Made by a program: the position numbers and the translations under genes. Positions 21,327-31,984 of a DNA stretch of 64,000 nucleotides are shown here, piece after piece. The stretch covers positions 5,635,512 to 5,699,511 of the forward strand of contig CP136064.1 in the NCBI GenBank assembly GCA_032622095.1. Direction: 5' to 3'. Below the pieces are notes generated by a model. It saw only the letters and a program-made list of their open reading frames with translations. It made no database searches and was not told the DNA's origin. Source of the stretch: Siphonodentalium dalli (Eukaryota; Mollusca; Scaphopoda; Gadilida; Siphonodentaliidae). How positions within the stretch are numbered: the stretch's first letter is position 1; each line of letters starts with the position of its first letter.

Positions 21327-21522
21327 CGGCAATGCCCTAAATAATCGACTCCATAACCACAGCAGAATTATGTGTAATTTTTCAGGATTTAGTCGGAAAT
21401 ATGGCTTGCTGCCATTCATCGGAAAGCTCTCAGTGAGAACAAGCCATATTTACGACTAAATCCTGAAAAATTACCCATAATTCCTCTGTTGTTAAGGAGT
21501 CTGATTATTTAGGGCATTACTG
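21327..21522. mobile_element. Family B MITE, slightly shortened
   Basis: TA-flanked; left tip worn (CGGCAATGCCCTAA), right tip TTAGGGCATTACTG intact. About 17 bp are lost from the right side of the turn. Confidence 0.85.
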
Positions 21523-21524
21523 TA

Positions 21525-21810
21525 GTATTCAGCATATCTAATTCCCTCCCTTTATGACCAGGGCTGAAGCCTCAACTCGAGGGACTTTCCTTTTTATCCG
21601 GCACTAACTGCAACCAATCCTGCTCCACCAAGGCATTGTTCAATACTAATTCACCATGACTGCACTGGAACGAGTCTTATGCAAATTATAATCAGTATTA
21701 AATCTTGCTGGGTCGTTATGTCATCTGTAACGGGAGCGGTTCCAGACGCCTTCTCATGCTATTCAGTTTGTCCGATTTCTGCAGCAGGAGCAGAATTAAG
21801 TTCACCTACT
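21525..21810. other. Unassigned intronic sequence
   Basis: No gene or recognised repeat before the 38-bp array starts. Confidence 0.4.
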
Positions 21811-24545
21811 TCTCGTAGTCTGGTGTGGTATTAAGCTATTCATCTCATCTCATAGTCGGGGTATGGTATTAAGCCATTCACCTATGTCCTGTAGTCTGTG
21901 TGTGTTATTAAGCCATTCAACTACATGTACATGTATGTCTCGTATTCTGGGTGTTGTATTAAGCCATTCACCTACATCTCGTAGTCTGGTGTGGTATTAA
22001 GCCATTCACCTATGTCTCGTAGTCTGGTGTGGTACTAAGCCATTCACCTATGTCTCGTAGTCTGGTGTGGTACTAAGCCATTCACCTATGTCTCGTAGTC
22101 TGGTGTGGTACTAAGCCATTCACCTATGTCTCGTAGTCTGGTGTGGTATTAAGCCATTCACCTCATCTCATAGTCGGGGTATGGTATTAAGCCATTCACC
22201 TATGTCCTGTAGTCTGTGTGTGTTATTAAGCCATTCAACTACATGTACATGTATGTCTCGTAAATCTGGGTGTGGTATTAAGCCATTCACCTCTGTCTCG
22301 TAGTCTGGTGTGGTATTAAGCTATTCATCGCATCTCATAGTCCAGGTATGGTATTAAGCCATTCACCTATGTCTCATAGTCTGGTATGGTATTAAGCCAT
22401 TCACCTACATGTATGTCTCATAGTCTGGTGTTGTATTAAGCCATTCACCTCATCTCATAGTCGGGGTATGGTATTAACTCATTCACCTATGTCTCGTAGT
22501 CTGGTGTGGTATTAAGCCATTCACCTATGTTTCATAGTCTGGTGTGGTATTAAGCCATTCACCTATGTCTCGTAGTCTGGTGTGGTATTAAGCCATTCAC
22601 CTACGTCTGGTAGTCTGGTGTGGTATTAAGCCATTCACCTCATCTCATAGTCGGGGTATGGTATTAAGCCATTCACCTATGTCCTGTAGTCTGTGTGTGT
22701 TATTAAGCCATTCAACTACATGTACATGTATGTCTCGTAATCTGGGTGTTGTATTAAGCCATTCACCTACATCTCGTAGTCTGGTGTGGTATTAAGCCAT
22801 TCACCTCTGTCTGGTAGTCCAGGTATGGTATTAAGCCATTCACCTATGTCCTGTAGTCTGGTGTTGTATTAAGCCATTCACCTATGTCTCGTAGTCTGGT
22901 GTGGTATTAAGCCATTCACCTCATCTCATCTCATAGTCCGGGTATGTTATTAAGCCATTCACCTCATCTCATAGTCGGGGTATGGTATTAAGCCATTCAC
23001 CTATGTCTCGTAGTCTGGTATGGTATTAAGCCATTCACCTATGTCTCGTAGTCTGGTATGGTATTAAGCCATTCACCTATGTCTCATAGTCTGGTGTGGT
23101 ATTAAGCCATTCACCTCATCTCATAGTCCAGGTATGGTATTAACTCATTCACCTCATCTCATAGTCCAGGTATGGTATTAACTCATTCACCTATGTCCTG
23201 TAGTCTGGTGTGGTATTAAGCCATTCACCTATGTCTCATAGTCTGGTGTGGTATTAAGCCATTCACCTCATCTCATAGTCCAGGTATGGTATTAACTCAT
23301 TCACCTCATCTCATCTCATAGTCCGGGTATGGTATTAACTCATTCACCTCATCTCATAGTCCAGGTATGGTATTAACTCATTCACCTATGTCCTGTAGTC
23401 TGGTGTGGTATTAAGCCATTAACCTATGTCCTGTAGTCTGTGTGTGTTATTAAGCCATTCAACTACATGTATGTCTCGTAATCTGGGTGTTGTATTAAGC
23501 CATTCACCTATGTCTCGTAGTCTGGTATGGTATTAAGCCATTCACCTCATCTCATCTCATAGTCCGGGTATGTTATTAAGCCATTCACCTCATCTCATAG
23601 TCGGGGTATGGTATTAAGCCATTCACCTATGTCTCGTAGTCTGGTATGGTATTAAGCCATTCACCTATGTCTCGTAGTCTGGTATGGTATTAAGCCATTC
23701 ACCTATGTCTCATAGTCTGGTGTGGTATTAAGCCATTCACCTCATCTCATAGTCCAGGTATGGTATTAACTCATTCACCTCATCTCATAGTCCAGGTATG
23801 GTATTAACTCATTCACCTATGTCCTGTAGTCTGGTGTGGTATTAAGCCATTAACCTATGTCCTGTAGTCTGTGTGTGTTATTAAGCCATTCACCTATGTC
23901 TCGTAGTCTGGTGTGTTATTAAGCCATTCACCTACATCTCGTAGTCTGGTGTTGTATTAAGCCATTCACCTATGTTTCATAGTCTGGTGTGGTATTAAGC
24001 CATTCACCTCATCTCATCTCATAGTCCGGGTATGGTATTAAGCCATTCACCTCATCTCATAGTCCAGGTATGGTATTAAGCCATTCACCTATGTCCTGTA
24101 GTCTGTGTGTGTTATTAAGCCATTCAACTACATGTACATGTATGTCTCGTAATCTGGGTGTTGTATTAAGCCATTCACCTACATCTCGTAGTCTGGTGTG
24201 GTATTAAGCCCTTCACCTATGTCTTGTAGTCTGGTGTGGTATTAAGCCATTCACCTCATCTCATCTCATAGTCCGGGTATGGTATTAAGCCATTCACCTC
24301 ATCTCATAGTCCAGGTATGGTATTAAGCCATTCACCTATGTCCTGTAGTCTGTGTGTGTTATTAAGCCATTCAACTACATGTACATGTATGTCTCGTAAT
24401 CTGGGTGTTGTATTAAGCCATTCACCTACATCTCGTAGTCTGGTGTGGTATTAAGCCATTCACCTACGTCTCGTAGTCTGGTGTTGTATTAAGCCATTCA
24501 CCTCATCTCATAGTCGGGGTATGGTATTAACTCATTCACCTACCG
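21811..24545. repeat. 38-bp minisatellite with higher-order structure, about 72 units
   Basis: The basic unit reads TATGTCTCGTAGTCTGGTGT, then GGTATTAAGCCATTCACC. Variant units carry CTCATCTCATAGTCCGGGTA, CTGTAGTCTGTGTGTG, or ACTACATGTACATGTATG. Variants come in repeated order: the block with CTGTGTGTGTTATTAAGCC then CTACATGTACATGTATG recurs near 21890, 22200, 22690, 24090 and 24330. A longer block near 22930 is repeated near 23560. Stops are frequent in all frames, so it is not coding. Confidence 0.95.
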
Positions 24546-24758
24546 TATGTCCTGTTAGTAGCCATGCAACTATGTCTCGTAGTCTGGTGTGGTACTAAGC
24601 CAGTGAAAGTATTCAACTACTAGTACATGTATGAAACATTAACTGGGGGCTGTTTTTAAGTCATTAAACTATGTCTTGTTGTCTGTATCAAAGAATTAAA
24701 CAATTTCTCTTCACAGGGCCGATTTTAAGCCATTCAACTCATCTTGTTGGTATGGTAT
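24546..24758. other. Decayed edge of the 38-bp array
   Basis: Words such as TCTCGTAGTCTGGTGTGG, CATTCAACTAC and GGTATGGTATTAAG continue with loss of regular spacing, up to the A insertion. Confidence 0.6.
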
Positions 24759-24909
24759 TAAGTCTTGAAATAGTGTGTCTGTCATTTGCAGAATGAGGTC
24801 CCCAGAGTGTGAATTTAGTGATGCTACCCCGCATAGTGGGCTAGCATCACTAAATTCACCCTCTGGGGACCTCATTCTGCAAATGACAGACACACTATTT
24901 CAAGGCTTG
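24759..24909. mobile_element. Family A single-hairpin copy in the 38-bp array edge
   Basis: TAAGTCTTGAAATAGTG to CACTATTTCAAGGCTTG, with the octamer TATGGTAT on both sides (24751-24758 and 24910-24917). One hairpin only, loop near ACCCCGCATAGTGGGCTAG. The flanking octamer also occurs in the array, but its position agrees with the 8-bp rule seen in other copies. Confidence 0.85.
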
Positions 24910-24954
24910 TATGGTATTAAGCTATTCTACTCTGTCTTGTCCATAGGCCAGTAT

Positions 24955-25400
24955 TAACCATACATGTACATGTATCTACATGTATACCAAATGGATTCTC
25001 CCTATCAGTTAAAATATGTACATAGGAATGGTCTATTATTAATTTGAGGGATGTTAACGTTATAAAAGCAGACGGCAGATTAATAAAAGTGCAGAATGAT
25101 CCCTATTTATTGAGGGAAATGTTCAGATAATAAGTTCAGCAAACGACCTATGTTTGTTTGTTGAACTTATTATCTGAACATTTCCTGGGATAACTACTCG
25201 TCAATGATTATTTAGTATAGAGAGGGTTAATAAGGTAACTACTCATCAATGATAATTTAGTATAGAGAGGGTTAATAAGGTAACTACTCATCAAGAGGGT
25301 TAATAGGGTAACTACTCATCAATGATAATTTAGTATAGAGAGGGTTAACTTACTGTCTGAACATTTCCTGTGGAATAACTACTCATCAATGATCAGTTTG
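24955..25400. repeat. Family I dispersed repeat with local tandem copies
   Basis: CCAAATGGATTCTCCCTATC, GGAATGGTCTATTATTAATT, AAAGCAGACGGCAGATTAAT and the hairpin ATGTTCAGATAATAAGTT / AACTTATTATCTGAACAT are present in order. From 25190 on, TAACTACTCATCAATGATAA and TTTAGTATAGAGAGGGTTAA repeat three to four times irregularly. This is the same seed that forms the 68-bp array at 40733. Confidence 0.75.
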
Positions 25401-26058
25401 CTTAATGAAAACCAGAGATGACGTCATGGCACGGTTCATGACATCATTTACGTCATGTTGGCTGTGTGAGCTAGAATCCAGACAATATTGCGCAATTCAT
25501 GACAATACTTGTCATGTCGTCTCCACCCTGGCCATTATATACATGCTGTTACATAAATTATTATTAGCGTTATGTCCCCGATAAAAATTAAATTTGAGGC
25601 ATAGCATGTGTGGATGCTCCTATACGTGTTATCCTCGGGCTCCAAATAAAAGTGCAGGCCCAAATATTACTGCAGGCAGGGGGGGCAGGGGGAATTCCAT
25701 TGAAAGTTAATTAAAGTGCAGACCCAAATAATAGTGCAGGGGGAACTCGGAGCAAAACATAAAAATAACTGTGGTTAAACAAATTATTTTTATAGTACTA
25801 GTAGGTCAAGTATAGGAATCAACATACATGTAGTATGTGTCATGTGATGTTTTATTCCATATTTAAATGTTCACATGTATGTCATATACTTGAATATGTA
25901 CATGCATAAAGCTATAAGCTCATCATTTTGATATCAGAATCATATAGAAATCTTGAGTTTATGCTGATTTCAAAATTAATAAACGTGCAGACCCAAAAAT
26001 AAGCATTGTGCAGGGGGGAAATTTCTCAAGAAAATAATAAACGTGAATGATTGTGTAT
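25401..26058. other. Unassigned, includes a block shared with 41960-42130
   Basis: CTAGAATCCAGACAA, GTTACATAAATTATTATTAG and GCGTTATGTC...AAATTTGAGG (25470-25640) recur in diverged form at 41960-42130. AATAAAAGTGCAGGCCCAAA, AATAATAGTGCAGGGGG and AATAAACGTGCAGACCC appear three times between 25640 and 26020, an old interspersed word group. Confidence 0.5.
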
Positions 26059-26287
26059 TTTTTACCCTGTGCCAATGCATTCTCTTATATATGTGAGTCG
26101 ACCATAGGTCGCCTCGCATATATAAGAGAATGCATTGGCCTAACAATTTTTTACAATTTTAATAATTTGTTCTTGTATTCTTTAACAATTTTATAATTTC
26201 ACCCATAGAGAGCCCCAGACAAACATGAGCAGATGACACTCTTCTATATGCTTCTATATATGTGTGGGGCTCCCTGCAGGGTAATGG
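26059..26287 (+). mobile_element. Family F element, left part
   Basis: TTTTTTACCCTGTGCCAATG, one hairpin core with TGTGAGTCGACC, and CCCATAGAGAGCCCCAGACA to TCCCTGCAGGGTAATGG. The second core is missing, and the spacer segment is inverted relative to the 19873 copy. Confidence 0.7.
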
Positions 26288-26403
26288 ATGACCCGAACAA
26301 ATACATATCATGTCTTTAAAGATACATTTACTTTTCTCAAATGTCTCAAGATAAGGCATGTTTATTTGGAGCCCAAGAGTACATATGATTCATATTAGAT
26401 TTT

Positions 26404-26552
26404 CAATTTAAAAATATACACTTACATGTACATCACAACTGAACAGTGAAATGTTTTAAAATATACACTTACATGTACATCACAACTGAACAGTGAAATG
26501 TTTTAAAATATACACTTACATGAACATCACAACTGAACAGTGAAATGTTTTT
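26404..26552. repeat. 47-bp tandem repeat, three copies
   Basis: Unit AAAATATACACTTACATG then TACATCACAACTGAACAG then TGAAATGTTTT. Copies are almost identical. Confidence 0.9.
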
Positions 26553-26684
26553 AAAATAATAACTTTTTTGTCCCAGATCATGGAAAATAATTATGGAGAA
26601 AATAAATTCTTCTGCACTTGTATTATCTGTTTATCTCTCTGGTTGTTGTCTGCTTATATTTCCTGAAAATCCCTCAAGATTAAT

Positions 26685-26940
26685 AATAGACCATTCCAAT
26701 GTATACTGTTATAACTGATTGGAGAATCCATTTAGTAACTAGAGGGTTAAAGCCGTATGTTACGACACTTATTTCCGATGACATGTGCATGAAAGGACAT
26801 CGCTGTGCAGTAACTAGAGGGTTAAAGCCGTATGTTACGACACTTATTTCCGATGACGCCGTGCATGAGAGGACATCGCTGTACACTTATATGGCTGCTT
26901 CACGTAGATCTGTAGTTAACTTAACGCCGAGCTAATAATA
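26685..26940. repeat. Family I relic (reverse) with a 67-bp duplication
   Basis: AATAATAGACCATTCC and GATTGGAGAATCCATTTAG are family I on the opposite strand. The block TAACTAGAGGGTTAAAGCCG to GACACTTATTTCCGATGAC plus GGACATCGCTGTRCA is present twice (about 26752 and 26817). Confidence 0.7.
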
Positions 26941-27330
26941 TCCCCAGGAACATGTTCCATTTGTCACGTCGTTGTCAATGACACGTTTCTGCTCTGATTT
27001 CATCGATTTCAGATTATACTTGTTATATATAAATTGATTTCAGATCTTCTTAGTTATATATAAATTGATTTCCGCCTTGCCTGGTAGATCTTTATAAATA
27101 GATGGCCTCGAGAGTGACGTATATATTGACTGTGGTCTGATCTTGTGAATCATGCTGCGGCTGGCTTCTGGTGGGAGGGCCGTTATTTCATTAGTGTTAT
27201 AGGCTTAACGTCAATCATCATTAATCTACGTCTGTTGCTCAAACTTAATCTCAGGACACATGTGATAATATCAGTGGAAGGAGGTTACGCACAATGGTTT
27301 TGAATGACTATCTCAAGTTATCTCATACTG
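26941..27330. other. Unassigned, with a short tandem duplication
   Basis: TTATATATAAATTGATTTC with its preceding text is repeated at about 27020-27075. No gene seen. Confidence 0.5.
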
Positions 27331-27442
27331 GTTCCACACAGGGACCAGCTAAGAGGGCGACTTGGGAGACATCTTCTCCCTAAAATGTGCCACATCTCCC
27401 TATTTAATGTCCCAGGGAGAAGTAACCTCTCTCTCTCATATA

Positions 27443-27560
27443 CAGTAATACCCTAAATAATCGACTCCTTAACCACAGCAGAATTATGGGTAACTTTTAA
27501 GGATTTAGTCGGAAATATGGCTTGTTGATATTCATCGGAAAGCTCACACTGATGAATGGC
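27443..27560 (+). mobile_element. Family B MITE, truncated left arm
   Basis: CAGTAATACCCTAAATAATC through CATCGGAAAGCTCACACTG, then TGAATGGCAACAAGC and loss of the right arm before a T-rich run. Confidence 0.8.
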
Positions 27561-27642
27561 AACAAGCTTTTATACTTCTTTTTTTTTTAAACAAATAGGT
27601 TAGTAATGTAGCCCAATTGCACTGCGGGGGTATCTTTAGGTA

Positions 27643-27874
27643 CAGTAATGCCCTAAATAATTGACTCCTTAACCACAGCAGAATTATGGGTAATTTTTCA
27701 GGATTTAGTTGGAAATATGGCTTGTTGCAATTCATCAGAAAGCTCTCAGTGAGAGCTTCCCGTGAATGGCTGCTAATTAATAAAGATGTTTCGGTCAGAA
27801 TATTTCTGACTAAATCCTGAAAAGTTACCCATAATTCTGCTGTGGTTAAGGAGTTGATTATTTAGGGATTACTG
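27643..27874. mobile_element. Family B MITE, complete with rearranged turn
   Basis: TA-flanked CAGTAATGCCCTAA to TTTAGGGATTACTG (one base lost from the right tip). The turn region contains 20-30 bp of unrelated sequence (CTGCTAATTAATAAAGATG). Confidence 0.85.
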
Positions 27875-27966
27875 TAACCCCTCTCTCTCATACACCAGTA
27901 TGCATATGTCCAAACAGCCTATTTAAAGTACATTTATTGATAATATGGTGTTCTTACTGACTTTAA

Positions 27967-28346
27967 CCCTTTACACAACAGAAGGGTCCTGTGCCAATGC
28001 ATTCTCTTATATATGCGAGTCGACCATAGGTCGCCTCGCATATATAAGAGAATGCATTGGCTTAACACATTAAAAATTCTAAAATTGTTAAAGAATGTAA
28101 GAAAAAATGGTAAAAAATGTTTTTTTAGGCCAATGCATTCTCTTATATATGCGAGGCGACCTATGGTCGACTCGCATATATAAGAGAATGCATTGGCACA
28201 GGGCATAACTGTAACTATCACAATGTGGTCAAGGAGCCGGTTCCAATGATATCCATATTTGTATGGTTCTATTGAGACAGACCGAAGATATTTTAGGCTG
28301 TTGAAGCTTTATTTGGCCGGTTTTGGCCGTTTTGTTGGGTAAAGGG
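27967..28346 (+). mobile_element. Family C MITE, complete
   Basis: CCCTTTACACAACAGAAG to TTTTGTTGGGTAAAGGG, with TTAA on both sides (27963-27966 and 28347-28350). Two opposed hairpin cores and the conserved AGACAGACCGAAGATATTTT right segment are present. Confidence 0.92.
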
Positions 28347-28585
28347 TTAATGTTTGATAAATGGGCTCTTGTGTTGCATAATTTTTGTTGGATCTCAGAA
28401 GGGTGATGTTGGGGTGTAAATTGAACTTCAGCCATTGTTACTTCTCTCTGGTAACAGTCCATGTCTCCCTAATAACCAAACAGGGAGAAGTGACTGTGAC
28501 TTCTCCCAATTTGAAACCACCAGGCTGGACCCTAGTTCCAACATTGTAGTTTGTTTTTTAATATTTGAGACTTGAACTCAATTAA

Positions 28586-29063
28586 CCCTTTCATAACTAC
28601 CCTTTATTGAACCCCAAACAGAGAGAGAAATGCACCGATGACTGTCGTCTGCTTGAGTCTGTGTGGGGCTCCATACGGGAGTGTTATATAATTTCCTTTT
28701 CATCACGGGAGCTGCGCTGGTGCAGCATTAAAGATCCTGTGCCAGTGCATTCTCTTATATATGCGAGTCTCCCATAGGGAGCTCTTCATATATAAGAGAA
28801 TGCACTGCCTTACCAGGTGAAGGTAAATATTGTTAGGCCAATGTATTCTCATATATGCGAGTCTCCCAATATTTCCTTTTCGTACACTAGGGCGATAGGG
28901 ATTGAGACTTGCATATGTAAGAGAATGCACTGGCTTACAATATCAATGTAAATATTGTTAGGCCAATGTATTCTCTTATAGATCTATGGGAGACTCGCAT
29001 ATATACATGTCAGAGAATGCATTGGCACAGGGTTTTCACAATATTTCTGGAAGCTCCAGTCCA
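28586..29063 (+). mobile_element. Family E element
   Basis: Begins after TTAA (28582-28585) with CCCTTTCATAACTACCC, then repeats the CCCTTTATTGAACCCC of the 9625 copy. It shows TCTGTGTGGGGCTCCATACG, three variant hairpin cores with GAGTCTCCCAT, and the end TGGAAGCTCCAGTCC. The core pairs carry GAGTCTCCC rather than GAGTCGACC, the E-specific difference. Confidence 0.75.
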
Positions 29064-29128
29064 ATGTATACTTTCATAATTGAGTAGGAGAATCCATTAT
29101 AATAGAAGGGGTTAATAGTATAGAAGTA
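29064..29128. repeat. Family I fragment
   Basis: AATGTATACTTTCATAATTG, AGTAGGAGAATCCATTATAA, then GAAGGGGTTAAT. This short piece is the closest non-array relative I see of the 42-bp unit at the end of the window. Confidence 0.5.
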
Positions 29129-29589
29129 CAGTAATGCCCTAAATAATCGACTCCTTAACCCTTTCAGTGCCAGGGGCCGATCTCATCGGCCCTAATTTAC
29201 AGTCTGTAAAATCGGCCCTAAAAAATAAAAAACACTCTTTTTTTTAGATTTTTAAAAAATTATTAAAATTGTTAAGAATAATAACAAATGATGAAAAATT
29301 GTTAGGCCAATGCATTCTCTTATATATGCGAGGCGACCTATGGTCGACTCGCATATATAAGAGAATGCAGTGGCACAGGGTATATGGGTTGATACAAAAA
29401 TTGGACCAGGCACTCAAAGGGTTAACCACAGCAGAATTATTTGTAATTTTTCCGGATTTTGTCGGAAATATGGTTTGTCACACTGAGAGCTCTCCGATGA
29501 ATGGCAACAAGCCATATTTCCGAGTAAATCCTGAAAAATTATCCATAATTTTGCTGTGGATAAGGAGTTGATTATTTAGGGCATTACTG
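29129..29589. mobile_element. Family B MITE split by a D insertion
   Basis: TA-flanked CAGTAATGCCCTAA to TTAGGGCATTACTG. D sits in the TTAA of CTCCTTAACCACAG, the same site used by C at 17084. The turn is shortened. Confidence 0.9.
29159..29421 (+). mobile_element. Family D MITE, nested in B
   Basis: CCCTTTCAGTGCCAGGGGCC to CCAGGCACTCAAAGGG with TTAA on both sides (29155-29158 and 29422-29425). It contains GATCTCATCGGCCCTA, one hairpin core in the reverse orientation, and the ACCCTGTGCC relic as GGCACAGGGTATATGG. Confidence 0.9.
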
Positions 29590-29688
29590 TATTTTTGTGC
29601 CTATTTTGATCCCCAGAATTGTGACAAAAGTGAGAATTACTTACTAATATCATAATTTGAGGTTTCAAACTGGCCAGTGATATATTAA

Positions 29689-30034
29689 CCTTTTACCCAA
29701 CAGAAGGGCCCTGTGCCAATGCATTCTATTATATATGAGAATGCATTGGCTTAACACATTAAAAATTATAAAATTGTTAAAGAATGTAAAAAGTGTTAAA
29801 AAAAGATTTTTTTTAGGCCAATGCATTCTCTTATATATGCGAGGTGACCTATGGTCGACTCGCATATATAAGAGAATGCATTGGCACAGGGCATAACTGT
29901 AACTATCACAATGTGGTCAAGGAGCCGGTTCCAACGATATCCATATTTGTATGGTTCTATTGAGACAGACCGAAGATATTTTAGGCTGTTGAAGCTTTAT
30001 TTGGCCGGTTTTGGCCGTTCTGTTGGGTAAAGGG
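29689..30034 (+). mobile_element. Family C MITE with shortened first core
   Basis: CCTTTTACCCAACAGAAG to CTGTTGGGTAAAGGG, TTAA on both sides. The first palindrome has lost its GCGAGTCGACC middle (TTATATATGAGAATGC), the second is complete. Confidence 0.9.
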
Positions 30035-30091
30035 TTAACAAAACAATTTGTTCAATTTCTTTTCATTGTATTTTCATGCATCTCGGATGCT

Positions 30092-30141
30092 GGGGGGTGG
30101 GAGGGGTGGGGGTGGGGGGGGGGGGTGGGGGGGGGGGTGGG
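30092..30141 (+). repeat. G-rich tract, G-quadruplex candidate
   Basis: About 50 bases of G runs of three to eleven broken by single T or A. Many combinations of four G-runs are possible. Confidence 0.85.
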
Positions 30142-30237
30142 TATCTCTCCACACTGTGTGTTTAAGAACAATTATGCAAATTAGTTTGCTCAAAGAGTTC
30201 AATACCAATTTTAGTTGCTGTTGGAAGTGTTAAGACA

Positions 30238-30596
30238 GGAAATTCACCCTCTGGGAACCTCATTCTGCATGGCCTCATCTGCTATGGGAGACCTAGACTC
30301 ATATTTATGTTCCCAGATAGTGAATATTGTGCACCTATTGGACGCCTTTATTATGCAATATGTCATCTGCCAATTTGGGCACATGCAGAAATAATACTAA
30401 AAAAAAATAAAAAAAATTGTAAAATATTTTTTTATTTGATAATAAAAAACTTTCCATTGAAAATGAGGTCTAAGCAGAATGAGGTCCCCAGAGGGTTAAT
30501 TTAGTGATGCTAGCCCGCTATATGAGATAGTATCACTAAATTCACCCTCTGGGGACCTCATTCTGCAAATGACAGGCACCTTATTATCAGGCCTGT
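30238..30596. mobile_element. Family A MITE, left end lost
   Basis: Starts at AAATTCACCCTCTGGGAACC, runs through the long-form interior (CAATTTGGGCACATGCAG) and ends with the right hairpin and TGACAGGCACCTTATTATC. Confidence 0.75.
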
Positions 30597-30659
30597 AACC
30601 AAAAGTATCCAGTCGATTAGATTCTATTTATCCTGTTTAGTTATCATACTATCCAACGC

Positions 30660-30998
30660 ATGCATAATAATTGAGTTATGTTCTGTATGCCGATATGGTA
30701 ATAATTGAGTTATGTTCTGTATGCCGATATGGTAACTGTCCCGCACATAATAATTGAGTTATGTTCTGTATGCCGATATGGTAACTGTCCCGATATGGTA
30801 ACTGTCCCGCACATAATAATTGAGTTATGTTCTGTATGCCGATATGGTAACATAATAATTGAGTTATGTTCTGTATGCCGATATGCTAACTGTCCCGCAA
30901 ATAATAATTGAGTTATGTTCTGTATGCCGATATGGTAACTGTCCCGCACATAATAATTGAGTTATGTTCTGTATGCCGATATGCTAACTGTCCTGCAC
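30660..30998. repeat. 49-bp minisatellite, about seven copies with deletions
   Basis: Unit ATAATAATTGAGTTATGTTC, then TGTATGCCGATATGGTAACT, then GTCCCGCAC. Two copies are shortened and one half-unit is doubled. Confidence 0.95.
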
Positions 30999-31239
30999 AA
31001 TATTCTCAGGCTGTCCGGTGTCGATAGAATATTGCCAAAACATCGCTGTAGCTTCTCATTTTGATCAAGACTGTACATAGGAACTAAATTTAGCAACAGG
31101 GCTTCTCGTTTTGATAAAGACTATAGATGGGGGGGCATTCGATCAGATTTATGTAGAAACTCGTAGATCTGGAAACTCTTAAATATTAATGGGCGTTATT
31201 GATTTCGGAAGTGGGAATATACATTAGGCTGCATCCCCC
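30999..31239. other. Unassigned sequence
   Basis: GCTTCTCRTTTTGATMAAGACT appears twice about 60 bp apart. Otherwise featureless. Confidence 0.45.
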
Positions 31240-31640
31240 GAAAGCTGGCCGTAGACAGGTCATCCGTCAGCATGGAAAGGCGTCCCCGGGGGGATGAATC
31301 GCTCTGATAGCGTCGACATCGTGTCACTGGGTACCTTGGCCAAATTAACTCCGCTAGCTTGTTACATCGGGGATCATTGCTCGATTTCGTCCCGCAGCCA
31401 GAAGGTCATCACTAATTGACTTGACCTTTGGAATCCGTCCATGTTTGCTGCGGTTTTCCATTCAATTTTCTGCTGCCGGAGAATAACTGTGTTATGTTTA
31501 GTCACTTTTTGCTAATTTATGATACTTAGTAGTGTGTCGTTCCTTCTGGCTCAGTCGGTTGGTGCATAGTGCACTAGACTCGCTTTTCTTACATCACGGT
31601 CCTGCAACTCCTGTTCTGGGGATCAAAATTTGTCGATAAA
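31240..31640 (+). repeat. Duplicated block, copy 1, with a tRNA-like SINE relic
   Basis: Shares with 33505-34200 CAGCATGGAAAGGCGTCC, TCGCTCTGATAGCG, ACTGGGTACC, CTAATTGACTTGACCTTTGG and TTTATGATACTTAGTAG. Near 31553 TGGCTCAGTCGG is a perfect box A followed by TTGGTGCATAGTGCACTAGA, but the expected box B is badly changed, so this is a relic rather than a working tRNA or SINE. Confidence 0.7.
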
Positions 31641-31654
31641 TTTGTTAATAAACC

Positions 31655-31960
31655 ATTTAATGACTGGAGCTTCCTGAAATTTTACGAAAACCCTGTGCCA
31701 ATGCATTCTCTTATACAGTAATGTCCCAAATAATCGACTCCTCAACCACAGCAGAATTATGGGTAATTTTTCAGGATTTAGTGAGATTTCCAATGAATGG
31801 CAGCAAGCCATATTTCCGACTAAATCCTGAAAAATTACCCACAATTCTGCTGTGGTTAAGGAGTCGATTATTTAGGGCATTACTGTATGTGAGTCTCCCA
31901 TTGGCCTAACAATATTTACCTTGACCTTTTAAGCCAGTGCATTCTCTGGCACAGGATCTC
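31655..31960 (+). mobile_element. Family E element interrupted by B
   Basis: TTTAATGACTGGAGCTTCC, CCTGTGCCAATGCATTCTC, then B, then TGTGAGTCTCCCATTGG and AGTGCATTCTCTGGCACAGG. The E sequence is collinear across the insertion. Confidence 0.7.
31716..31885. mobile_element. Family B MITE nested in E
   Basis: TA-flanked CAGTAATGTCCCAAATAAT to TTAGGGCATTACTG. Joining the E flanks gives CTTATATGTGAGTC with a single TA, so the TA was duplicated on insertion. Part of the left arm near the turn is deleted. Confidence 0.9.
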
Positions 31961-31984
31961 ATGATCTCATGAAAGAGGTTAACT

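Larger units (their letters stand above)
27339..28534. mobile_element. Family L hAT-like element interrupted by B and C
   Basis: The left end CAGGGACCAGCTAAGAG and right end GGCTGGACCCTA are inverted relatives. The flanks GTTCCACA (27331-27338) and GTTCCAAC (28535-28542) fit an 8-bp duplication with a dinucleotide difference. L sequence between includes GGGAGACATCTTCTCCC and AACAGGGAGAAGTGACTG. Two B copies and one C copy were inserted into it, and CCTCTCTCTCATA flanks the B pair on both sides. Confidence 0.65.

Noticed and set aside
31549-31640. A tRNA gene or intact SINE
   Set aside because: Box A is perfect but box B is unrecognisable, and the same block is duplicated at 34.1 kb as decayed sequence.
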